A DNA stretch of 64,000 bases from NCBI GenBank assembly GCA_965222835.1, contig CBDCUQ010000001.1:372001-436000 (forward strand), read 5' to 3'. Of the stretch, positions 1-7,096 are shown piece by piece. Source of the stretch: CBDCUQ01 sp965222835 (GTDB lineage Bacteria; Pseudomonadota; Alphaproteobacteria; Rhizobiales; Hyphomicrobiaceae). The translations under genes and the position numbers were made by a program. The notes beneath the pieces are model-generated. The model saw only the letters and a program-made list of their open reading frames with translations. It made no database searches and was not told the DNA's origin. Position 1 is the stretch's first letter; each line of letters starts with the position of its first letter.

Positions 1-1
1 T

Positions 2-169
2 TCGCTGCGAGCCCTGATCATGCATCTTGAGGAGCTCTCAGCCGATGAGATCCTGCGGCGCGAGCTGGCCACAGGCGCACCAATTGTCTACCGCATAACA
101 AAGACAGGCAAAGTTGAGAGCCGCCGTGATCTCGTGCCCTCGACAGGACGCGACGAAGAGCTGGGCTGA
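2..169 (+). CDS. gpmA: 2,3-bisphosphoglycerate-dependent phosphoglycerate mutase, C-terminal end (partial)
   Basis: Open from the left edge to a TGA at 167-169. It encodes about 55 residues beginning SLRALIMHLEELSADEILRR and continuing ELATGAPIVYRI. The serine-leucine-arginine-alanine stretch followed by 'ELATG.P..YR' is the C-terminal signature of the dPGM family of alphaproteobacteria, which interconverts 3- and 2-phosphoglycerate in glycolysis and gluconeogenesis. The catalytic histidines lie outside the window. The start is missing, so length and upstream context cannot be judged. The call rests only on this tail. Confidence 0.75.
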   Translation, partial: SLRALIMHLEELSADEILRRELATGAPIVYRITKTGKVESRRDLVPSTGRDEELG

Positions 170-226
170 TACGGCCACGCGCACCATGCCGCGCGTTGCC
201 GCCTTGAAGACCGGGGCCACACAGGC

Positions 227-353
227 TAAAGCCTGTTCAACTTACGCTGACGCGCCTGGCCGGCCCGCTCCCCCACCCGGCAACCCAATCCATCATCGTT
301 TTGGGTGGCCGGGTGGGGGAGCGGGTGGTTCTGCTTGAACATAACAGACTCTA
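227..353 (-). repeat. Dispersed palindromic repeat, copy 1 (MITE-like)
   Basis: About 127 nt forming a large imperfect palindrome. The core arms carry CCCGCTCCCCCACCC and its complement around a short AT-richer loop near 285-300. The right end reads AGACTCTA (346-353) and the left end begins TAAAGCCTGTTC. The reverse complement aligns along its length with the element at 17048-17172, sharing TAGAGTCTGT at the end and the CCCGCTCCCCC core. It has no coding capacity. It lies between gpmA and leuB, where it could also act as a transcript-end structure. Confidence 0.65.
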
Positions 354-396
354 GCACTTCCCCCGCACGCGACAGACCCGCACACAACCTGGAGCC

Positions 397-1524
397 ATGA
401 CGGCCATGACCACCACTTTTAACCTTCTCCTCCTACCCGGTGATGGGATTGGCGTGGAGACGATGGCCGAGGTCGAACGCGTCATTGAGTTCTTCAACAC
501 GAAGAGCAACACGGCCAAATTCACCTGCCAAAGCGATCTCGTCGGCGGCGCGGCGTACGACAAGCACGGCGTCGCCATCACAGATCAAGCGATGGCCAAA
601 GCCATGGCCTCCGATGCCGTTATCTTCGGCGCCGTCGGTGGTCCCAAGTGGGATGGCGTACCCTATGCAGCACGGCCTGAAGCAGGCCTCCTCCGCCTCC
701 GAAAGGATATGGGGCTCTTCGCCAATCTCCGCCCCGCAATCTGCTACCCAGCCCTTGCAGACGCTTCGAGCCTCAAACGAGAGCTGGTCGAAGGACTCGA
801 CATCATGATCGTGCGCGAGCTGACAGGTGGCGTTTATTTCGGTGAGCCAAAGGAAATCGTCACCCTCGAAAACGGTGAGAAACGCGCCATCGATACCCAG
901 ATCTACACCACACATGAAATCGAGCGCATCGCCAAGGTCGCTTTCGATCTTGCCCGCAAACGCAGCGGCAGGGTGCATTCCGCCGAAAAGCGTAATGTCA
1001 TGCGCACGGGTGTTTTGTGGAATGAGGTCGTCACCGCAACCCGCAAGTCGTACGCGCCCGATGTCAAGCTGGAGCACATCCTCGCCGACAACTGCGCCAT
1101 GCAACTTGTGCGTCAGCCCAAGCAATTCGACGTCATCGTCACCGATAACTTGTTCGGCGATGTGCTGTCGGACGAAGCCGCCATGGCCACGGGCTCGCTT
1201 GGCATGCTGCCGTCGGCATCGCTCGGCGCGCCCGACGCAAAAACCGGACGCCGTCTCGCGCTCTACGAGCCGGTCCACGGCTCGGCCCCCGATATCGCCG
1301 GAAAGGGCCTGGCGAACCCCATTGCCACCATCGCCAGCTTTGGCATGGCGTTGCGCTATTCCTGCGACATGGGCGCAGAAGCCGACCTTGTCGACAAAGC
1401 CATTGCAGGCGTTCTCGCCAAAGGCTTGCGCACTGCAGATATCATGCAGCCGGGCTTGACCAAGGCCAGCACAAGCGATATGGGCAAAGCGATTGTTGCG
1501 GAACTGGAAAGCCTTTCCGCCTAG
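397..1524 (+). CDS. leuB: 3-isopropylmalate dehydrogenase
   Basis: A 375-residue cytosolic enzyme, the usual length for the family. It oxidises and decarboxylates 3-isopropylmalate to 2-oxoisocaproate in leucine synthesis. Visible family signatures are the N-terminal LLPGDGIGVE, the segment GPKWDGVPYAARPEAGLLRL, ELTGGVYFGEP, and near the C-terminus the NAD-binding EPVHGSAPDIAGKGLANP. A GGAG lies just before the first ATG. A second in-frame ATG at 406 would give a start more like typical LeuB proteins, so the exact start is open. The gene stands alone here: leuC and leuD are not adjacent. Upstream sits a dispersed palindromic repeat. Confidence 0.96.
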   Translation: MTAMTTTFNLLLLPGDGIGVETMAEVERVIEFFNTKSNTAKFTCQSDLVGGAAYDKHGVAITDQAMAKAMASDAVIFGAVGGPKWDGVPYAARPEAGLLRLRKDMGLFANLRPAICYPALADASSLKRELVEGLDIMIVRELTGGVYFGEPKEIVTLENGEKRAIDTQIYTTHEIERIAKVAFDLARKRSGRVHSAEKRNVMRTGVLWNEVVTATRKSYAPDVKLEHILADNCAMQLVRQPKQFDVIVTDNLFGDVLSDEAAMATGSLGMLPSASLGAPDAKTGRRLALYEPVHGSAPDIAGKGLANPIATIASFGMALRYSCDMGAEADLVDKAIAGVLAKGLRTADIMQPGLTKASTSDMGKAIVAELESLSA

Positions 1525-1751
1525 GCCCCTTCCTGACCGCAGAACCCCCCGCTGGTCAGCAAATACCGTGGCTACGCCATTGCCGCCGGCATGGCCCGAT
1601 GCGCCCTTGTCCCCCGCCACCATTTCGCCATGGGGCATTCAAATTACTTTACAAGCCGGAGAAACCCTCGAAACGCCAGCCGGCCAGTGTGCGCGGACAG
1701 GAACGTGGAAACACGCTCCGACCCCGAGAACTGGAATTTGGAGAAAAGATC

Positions 1752-2297
1752 ATGTCAGAGCAGACACCCGCCACGCCGACAAACGGAAAATGGCGAAAGT
1801 ACTCAAAGGTTGCTGCGATTGTTGTCGTGTCCGCAATTGCCGGCGCGGCAGCGACGAAAGCTGGTCACCGCTGGCATCACGGTCATTACGGTCACTTTGG
1901 TCACGGTATAATGGGACCGGCCGAAGACGCCACTGATGCCCAAGAGCGCGCAGAGTTCATGGGCAAACGATTTGCCCGCAGGATCGGTGCCACCGACGAG
2001 CAGCGCGAAAAGTTGTCGAACATCGCCAAATCCGTGGCCAAAGATGTCTTCCCTCTCCGCCAGAAAATCCGGTCAGCACGTAAGGAGGCACGCGAACTCC
2101 TGTCGCAGCCGACCGTCGATCGCGACGCGATTGAGAGGTTAAGATCCGAGCAGGTGGCCAATATGGATGAGCTTTCTAAGCGTCTTGCAACGGCCCTGAC
2201 CGATGCCGCCGAAGTCCTGACCCCGGAGCAGCGGAAGGACGTCGCTGATAAGCTTGCCAAGCGCAAGGGCTGGCGCAGCCGCTGGCATAGAGACTAG
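1752..2297 (+). CDS. Spy/CpxP-like periplasmic protein with His-rich segment
   Basis: A 181-residue protein with an N-terminal hydrophobic anchor or signal around residues 16-36 (VAAIVVVSAIAGAAATKAG). It is followed by a His/Gly-rich stretch (HRWHHGHYGHFGHG) that could bind metal, then two helical LTxxQ-type repeats ('IGATDEQREKLSNIA' and 'LTPEQRKDVADKLAKR') typical of Spy/CpxP heavy-metal-sensor or chaperone-like proteins. The start at ATG 1752 is favoured by GGAG about nine bases upstream; a longer frame from 1599 has no such support. It lies 11 bp before a response-regulator gene and a histidine kinase. I infer that it is a periplasmic stress or metal sensor in the same operon. Confidence 0.78.
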   Translation: MSEQTPATPTNGKWRKYSKVAAIVVVSAIAGAAATKAGHRWHHGHYGHFGHGIMGPAEDATDAQERAEFMGKRFARRIGATDEQREKLSNIAKSVAKDVFPLRQKIRSARKEARELLSQPTVDRDAIERLRSEQVANMDELSKRLATALTDAAEVLTPEQRKDVADKLAKRKGWRSRWHRD

Positions 2298-2308
2298 TAT
2301 CCAGCGCT

Positions 2309-2995
2309 GTGACCGAGCGCATACTCCTCATTGAAGACGATCCCCGCCTCGCCGAGATGGTTCGTGACTATCTGAGCGAGGCGGGCTTCCGCGTCGCGCA
2401 TGCCCCAACGGGCCAGCAGGGCCTCGACCACCATGCGCGTGAAACATTCGACGCCCTCGTCCTCGATCTCATGCTGCCCGACATGGACGGCCTTGATGTG
2501 TGCCGGCAAATTCGCACAAAGGCCGCGACACCAATTGTCATGTTGACGGCCCGGGGTGACGCTATGGATCGTATCGTTGGTCTTGAGTTAGGTGCCGACG
2601 ATTACTTGCCCAAGCCGTTTGAACCGAGAGAGCTGCTCGCCCGGCTCAAAGCCGTGCTTCGGAGAGGGAAGAGCCCCGAGGCACCCGACACCCTCCGCTT
2701 CGGCCGTCTCGAAATCGACCGCGCCGCACGCCAGGTCCGGCTCGACGGCACACCTGCTGATCTAACCAGCTATCAATTCAATCTTCTGTTGATCCTCGCC
2801 GAACATGCCGGCCGCGTGATGTCGCGCGATGCCTTGATGGACACCATGAAAGGCGAGGCATTCGAGAACTTCGACCGCTCCATCGACGTACACATCTCGC
2901 GCATTCGCGCAGCGATCGAAGACGACCCCAAAAAACCAAAGCGGATCATTACCGTGCGCGGCTCCGGCTACGTGTTCGCCAAGGCGCAGGATTAG
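2309..2995 (+). CDS. OmpR-family response regulator
   Basis: A 228-residue transcription factor. The N-terminal receiver domain has the acidic pair ED..D near residues 9-11, phospho-acceptor Asp53 in LVLDLMLPDMDG, and the conserved Lys in 'LPKPF'. The C-terminal winged-helix domain (about 130-225) has the OmpR/PhoB ending 'DVHISRIRAAIEDDPKKPKRIITVRGSGYVF'. It starts with GTG 11 bases after the Spy-like gene and is followed four bases later by its cognate kinase. By context it is a CpxR/RstA-type regulator of envelope or metal stress; its target is not visible. Confidence 0.93.
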   Translation: MTERILLIEDDPRLAEMVRDYLSEAGFRVAHAPTGQQGLDHHARETFDALVLDLMLPDMDGLDVCRQIRTKAATPIVMLTARGDAMDRIVGLELGADDYLPKPFEPRELLARLKAVLRRGKSPEAPDTLRFGRLEIDRAARQVRLDGTPADLTSYQFNLLLILAEHAGRVMSRDALMDTMKGEAFENFDRSIDVHISRIRAAIEDDPKKPKRIITVRGSGYVFAKAQD

Positions 2996-2999
2996 TCCG

Positions 3000-4265
3000 A
3001 TGAGGCGGCTTTACGTACAGGTCTACATCACGATTGCCGTGAGCCTGCTTCTGGTTGTCATCTCGGCCGGTGCGATGTGGCGTATGGCAGCGCGCACTTC
3101 GCCTGCAACAAACGCCTTCGAGTTTGCCAGCCAACTCGCTTCCGCCATCCTACCGCCAAAATCCCGGTCAGCAGACGCGCAAACGAAAGCGCTCGAAAAG
3201 TTTGCACGCTCCCTTCACACCGATCTCTCCCTTTACAATGAAAACCGCGAACTCATCGCCGCGGCGGGCCGGCCGCTACCACCACCACAGGATTGGCGGG
3301 AAACTGGTGGCTGGATGCACGTGCCGGGAGGGCACGCCTGGTCCATCGCCCTTGACGATGGACGTTGGCTCGTAATGCGCGCCCCGCGCCGCCGCCGCCC
3401 GCGTCATCCGGCCATAGGTCTGATTGCATTCTTGGGCATGATTGCATCCGTGGTCGCACTCGCTGCCTATCCGGTCGTTCGCCGGCTCACACGCCGCCTC
3501 GAACGGCTGGAAACGGGCGTCGTCTCCCTGGGCTTCGGTAATCTCAAGGCGCGTGTTCCCGTCGAAGGCCGCGATGAGATCGCCGGATTGGCCGAGAGTT
3601 TCAACCGTGCTGCCGAACGAATCGAAGCATTGATCGATGCCCACAAAATGCTGCTCGCCAACGCGTCACACGAGTTGCGCACACCGCTGGCCCGTATTCG
3701 TCTCGGGCTCGAGCTCCAGAAAGAAAAGCCAAATGCTGCACGCGAGGCCGATCTCAAACGCGATATTGGAGAGCTTGATGCCCTCATTGACGAAATCCTC
3801 TTGTCCAGCAGGCTTGACACCCTGGACGCACTGGACGTTCAAGAAGAGGTCGATCTGCTGGGCCTGGCCGCAGAAGAGTGCGCCCGCTATGACGATTGCC
3901 AGCTCGACGGAAATCCGGTGACCGTACGCGGAGACCCGCGCCTCCTGCGCCGAATGATCCGCAATCTATTGGAGAATGCGAACCGTCACGGACGGCCCCC
4001 GATCGAAGTCAGTGTAAATGGCGAAGGCAGCCAGGCAACACTGAGAGTCGGCGACCACGGTGACGGCATCGCACCGGCCGCGCGCGACCGCATTTTCGAA
4101 CCCTTCCACCAAGGCGGACAATCCGCGGCCGGAACCGGCCTCGGACTGGCACTTGTCCGTCAAATCGCGCGCCGGCACGGCGGCGACGCGAAACTCGGTC
4201 CATACAAAGTAGGCGGAAGCACATTCATCGTGACGTTGCCTCTGCCTTCCTCCGACAAAGATTGA
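3000..4265 (+). CDS. Two-component sensor histidine kinase (CpxA/RstB-like)
   Basis: A 421-residue inner-membrane kinase. A first transmembrane helix (about 8-27) and a second (about 138-160) enclose a periplasmic sensor loop. These are followed by a HAMP linker (about 161-213), the dimerisation/phosphoacceptor helix with His224 in 'NASHELRTPLARIRLG', and a HATPase domain with N box NLLENANRHG and G boxes GDHGDGIAP and GTGLGLALVRQIARRHGG. The last residues and the stop come before the CapA gene. It is translationally close to the regulator (TAG then ATG within four bases), so the pair is co-transcribed with the Spy-like gene. Confidence 0.94.
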   Translation: MRRLYVQVYITIAVSLLLVVISAGAMWRMAARTSPATNAFEFASQLASAILPPKSRSADAQTKALEKFARSLHTDLSLYNENRELIAAAGRPLPPPQDWRETGGWMHVPGGHAWSIALDDGRWLVMRAPRRRRPRHPAIGLIAFLGMIASVVALAAYPVVRRLTRRLERLETGVVSLGFGNLKARVPVEGRDEIAGLAESFNRAAERIEALIDAHKMLLANASHELRTPLARIRLGLELQKEKPNAAREADLKRDIGELDALIDEILLSSRLDTLDALDVQEEVDLLGLAAEECARYDDCQLDGNPVTVRGDPRLLRRMIRNLLENANRHGRPPIEVSVNGEGSQATLRVGDHGDGIAPAARDRIFEPFHQGGQSAAGTGLGLALVRQIARRHGGDAKLGPYKVGGSTFIVTLPLPSSDKD

Positions 4266-4350
4266 GGCGACACTAGGCCAACGGCCTTGACCGGGCCGCT
4301 TTTTCCAATTTGAAGGGAGCACACCCGCCGCTCTGAAACGTGGAGGTCTT

Positions 4351-5628
4351 ATGCGCCGATTGATGATCGCTGCCACGTGTCTGACAGTCACAATCCCCTG
4401 CCTCGTCTCTCAAATCCGAGCGGCTGCTGCAGCAGGCTCTGATCAACGGACGATGCTAACCATCACACTTGCTGGTGACACAGGGCTCAACCCCAACCAC
4501 CAGACCGTGACCGCAAAAGGCGTCCACGATGGCGGGTTTCAGACTTGGGCCGACACGACGGCCCTCATCGCGCCTGAGATCAATGGCCATCTCAACTTCG
4601 TGAATGTCGAAACCATCGTCACCAATCGCAACACCCTTCCTCGCGACCGAAAAGGCCAAAAGTCGCCTTTCAGTTTCCGCATGCACCCAAACGGTCTCAA
4701 GCACCTCGTCTCAAGGGGGTTCAACGTCCTCTCCCTCGCCAACAACCATTCCATGGACTACGGCGTACCGGGCCTGAAAGAGACCTTGAAACACGTCGGC
4801 AGACTTAAGGGACAGGGCCTTCTCGCAGCCGGCGGCATTGGCCTCAATCGGGAAGCGGCAAGCCGCCCCACACGCATAAATATCAGAGGCAAAAGCGTCG
4901 CCTTCTCCGCGACCGGTATCGTCACCAACAACCTGGCCCGCCACCGGGCCGGTCCCAACAAACCCGGCCAGATCGCCTACCGCTTCGACGACGATTACGC
5001 GCTCGTTAGACAACGTCTCGTTGAAACGAAGGCCGACTTTCGCATTCTTTCAATCCACTACGGCATCGAAGGCCGCGTGCGTACCGACGCCAGACAACTC
5101 AAAGACTGGCGCGGCTTGGCCGCCAGACAAGATGGTATCGATCTTATTGTTGGCCATCACGCACACGTCGTGCGCGGCGTGGAAATGCATGGCAAGTCGC
5201 TTATCTTCTATGGGCTCGGCAACTTCCTCCACCACGGCACCGCCAACATGACGCGTAATGCCATCTGCCGGAACTATGGTCTGTTCGCGCGCGTCCATCT
5301 CGTTGAGGCAGACTCCGGAGAACTTGAAATCAAGGCCGTCGAGGCCATCCCCATCACAGATACGCACAGAAAAACCCGCCGCCTCGCCGGTCAACGCGGC
5401 ATCGCCCGGATCCACGCCCTGAATTATCTGGCAGCCACGCTCGACAATTCCAAGACCGGCGCGCGAGGCCTCCGCTTCAGTCCGCAAAAGAATGGAACCG
5501 GCCTCTACTGCCTCCCCGGCGCCGAAACGCTACCCGGGAAGATCGGTACGCTTTGCAAAGGCTATCGTGCACCGCCGCCAATTCCGGCAAAACTGCGCCG
5601 GCGGATCGCATCCTCGTGCAGCAGATAA
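4351..5628 (+). CDS. CapA-family (poly-gamma-glutamate synthesis type) metallophosphatase-like protein
   Basis: A 425-residue predicted exported protein with a signal peptide (about residues 1-29, ending ...IRAAAAAG). The CapA/PgsA calcineurin-like fold is shown by 'ITLAGDTGLN', the 'NVETIVT' segment, 'LSLANNHSMDYG', 'ILSIHYGIEG', 'LIVGHHAHVVRGVEM' and 'IFYGLGNFLHHG'. Asp, Asn and His residues in these motifs match metal ligands of the family. CapA proteins take part in poly-gamma-glutamate capsule or cell-surface processes; no capB or capC lies nearby, so the substrate is unknown. It follows the histidine kinase on the same strand with an 85-bp gap and may belong to the stress operon. Confidence 0.85.
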   Translation: MRRLMIAATCLTVTIPCLVSQIRAAAAAGSDQRTMLTITLAGDTGLNPNHQTVTAKGVHDGGFQTWADTTALIAPEINGHLNFVNVETIVTNRNTLPRDRKGQKSPFSFRMHPNGLKHLVSRGFNVLSLANNHSMDYGVPGLKETLKHVGRLKGQGLLAAGGIGLNREAASRPTRINIRGKSVAFSATGIVTNNLARHRAGPNKPGQIAYRFDDDYALVRQRLVETKADFRILSIHYGIEGRVRTDARQLKDWRGLAARQDGIDLIVGHHAHVVRGVEMHGKSLIFYGLGNFLHHGTANMTRNAICRNYGLFARVHLVEADSGELEIKAVEAIPITDTHRKTRRLAGQRGIARIHALNYLAATLDNSKTGARGLRFSPQKNGTGLYCLPGAETLPGKIGTLCKGYRAPPPIPAKLRRRIASSCSR

Positions 5629-5654
5629 GAACCCAGAGATTGGAATACGGGAAT

Positions 5655-5714
5655 TCAACTCCCGATCACACCGGCATGCACCAGCGCCAAGGTGACAGCA
5701 ACACGGAAGGTCCG
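5655..5714 (-). pseudogene. Duplicated, diverged 3' end of ubiB (island boundary)
   Basis: On the minus strand this segment reads RTFRVAVTLALVHAGVIGS followed by TGA. That closely mimics the C-terminus of the intact UbiB (ending VAVALVHAGVMGS) at 7097. At DNA level 5655-5689 matches 7097-7131 at 33 of 35 positions. The two copies flank the nucleotidyltransferase gene as direct repeats. This is the footprint expected when an element integrates at the 3' end of a gene and restores its ending. No recombinase gene is present between the copies. Confidence 0.7.
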
Positions 5715-5796
5715 TCAGAAAGTCGCATCACCGGAGTGAAAGAAAAGCATCGAAAAACTCGGACAAGAGGAGAAACGAAGTAATATCAGTTATGAA

Positions 5797-6819
5797 TCAT
5801 ACGTCTATAGAAGTACGAGCAAACTCCTTAATCCCCTTTGCAAGTTCCGACGGCAACCCTGACAACGTGCGTTTGTCGAAGCTCAGACCCATTAACTGTG
5901 TCGCTGCCGCCGCAACAGCTTTCGCTTGCATTGCATCACGTCGTTGCTTGAGGCCTTCTCTGTTTGGTTGCTTCGATAGCCAAAGCTTGTGAAGGGCAAA
6001 TGATCGTGGATCGACGCAGCTTATGAGGAGCGGCCTGCCATCTTCACCGATAACCACTTCTTCGAATTTCGGTGCATTCTGCAGCCACTGCAGACCTTCG
6101 ATCGCTGCCGGCTCCAGATCGCCATCAGCAGACGTGATCTTCAATCCAGGCTTGAGCGCTTCGTCCTTGCGCTCCGGGCGGATGAACTCGACTAGGTACG
6201 GATCTGCATTCTCTGCACGATAGCTTCTCGTTTTCTTAAACGTCTCATCAACCTGCTGCAGTAGACCTATTAAGCCTCGCTCATTCACGTCTTGCATTAG
6301 AAACGTGAATCGCTGTCGTGCATCCCAAAGAAGATCGACGTCCGTGGTAGCAGTTAGGTCGCCACCAAAAAGAATTCCAGCTCGCGATTCATACGCGAAA
6401 AGCGCGTGAGTTCCAGCAACGCAAAGATGCGTCCCCAACAACCCTTCAACATCTATTCTGCGCAAGACGCGAGCAGCAATATCTGGGACTCGGCCCAAGC
6501 CCATGGCCCGATTGACCGGACGCATTTCCTCGAGCCGCTTCTCAAGGCGTGTGAGGCGGGCACGTAGTTTTGTCCTCTGTTCGCTGTAATCGGCTTTGAT
6601 ACGCTCCGTCTCTGGGGAGCGCGGCCCCAGTGATTTGTTGCCACGATAAAGGTATTGTCTATCGCCTATACTCTTCCAGCGCATGATCGCACGATACCCC
6701 TTGTAAAGAGGGGGGTAGCCATGATCGAATTCCTTTTTTGCGTCACGCCAAGCCGTAAAGGCCTGCTTCGCATCAATGAACTGGCGTCGTTGCTCGTTAG
6801 ACAGCTCGATAAATTTCAT
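5797..6819 (-). CDS. GSU2403-type nucleotidyltransferase-fold protein (copy 1)
   Basis: About 340 residues from ATG 6819; an upstream in-frame ATG at 6846 gives 349. Neither start has a clear Shine-Dalgarno. The N-terminal part contains 'RWKSIGDRQYLYRGNKSLGP' and a charged helix rich in Arg/Lys/Glu (SEQRTKLRARLTRLEKRLEE). The central nucleotidyltransferase core shows GG...TTDVD (FGGDLTATTDVDLLWD) and a later acidic residue in 'YLVEFIRPER', the expected three carboxylates. Some relatives of this fold (AbiEii, MenT) are toxins, but activity here is unknown. The gene is AT-richer than its neighbours, sits inside ubiB-tail direct repeats and has a relative at 18909-19985. Confidence 0.72.
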   Translation of the reverse strand: MKFIELSNEQRRQFIDAKQAFTAWRDAKKEFDHGYPPLYKGYRAIMRWKSIGDRQYLYRGNKSLGPRSPETERIKADYSEQRTKLRARLTRLEKRLEEMRPVNRAMGLGRVPDIAARVLRRIDVEGLLGTHLCVAGTHALFAYESRAGILFGGDLTATTDVDLLWDARQRFTFLMQDVNERGLIGLLQQVDETFKKTRSYRAENADPYLVEFIRPERKDEALKPGLKITSADGDLEPAAIEGLQWLQNAPKFEEVVIGEDGRPLLISCVDPRSFALHKLWLSKQPNREGLKQRRDAMQAKAVAAAATQLMGLSFDKRTLSGLPSELAKGIKEFARTSIDV

Positions 6820-6845
6820 GTTTATAACCCATTGATATAGAGGCA

Positions 6846-6888
6846 TTTACCGCGTTTCAAGTTTTTCGTCAAGGAGATGCGGTAAATA
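6846..6888 (-). promoter_or_regulatory. Inverted repeat wrapping the nucleotidyltransferase promoter
   Basis: A perfect 9-bp inverted repeat, ATTTACCGC and GCGGTAAAT, separated by 25 nt. On the minus strand TTGACG lies inside it. Seventeen bases later comes TAAATG, which overlaps the right arm, so a plausible sigma-70 promoter is enclosed by the repeat. A third related half-site (ACCGCGTAA) lies about 20 bases further upstream. I read this as an operator, perhaps autoregulatory. A 9-bp RNA stem is an alternative reading. Confidence 0.5.
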
Positions 6889-6945
6889 TATATAATTCAA
6901 AGAGTTACGCGGTCTCACCGTCGTCAATGGTTGGTTAACCACACT

Positions 6946-6988
6946 TGAATATCCTTCGCCGGCGCCACGCGCCGGCGAAGGATATTCA
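6946..6988. repeat. Perfect 20-bp inverted repeat (hairpin) in the island
   Basis: Arms 6946-6965 and 6969-6988 are exact reverse complements (the right arm ends GAAGGATATTCA) with a CAC loop. It lies between the nucleotidyltransferase gene start and the ubiB stop, inside the direct-repeat-bounded island. It lacks a following T run on either strand, so it is not an obvious intrinsic terminator. A structured recombination site or a transcript-end structure for ubiB are possible readings. Confidence 0.6.
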
Positions 6989-7096
6989 GCACAACACATT
7001 GACATTTATACATTTTTCAAAAGGACGGATGACTTGAGGATTGTAACAAAGCCGTCCCAACACCACCTTGATAGCGCGTGTGTGAAATAACCAGGA

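Noticed and set aside
433..1638. Long open frame on the minus strand (about 400 codons)
   Set aside because: It lies wholly over leuB, whose protein has clear family motifs. The opposite-strand translation is rich in Gly/His/Ala without any recognisable domain and is a typical high-GC shadow.
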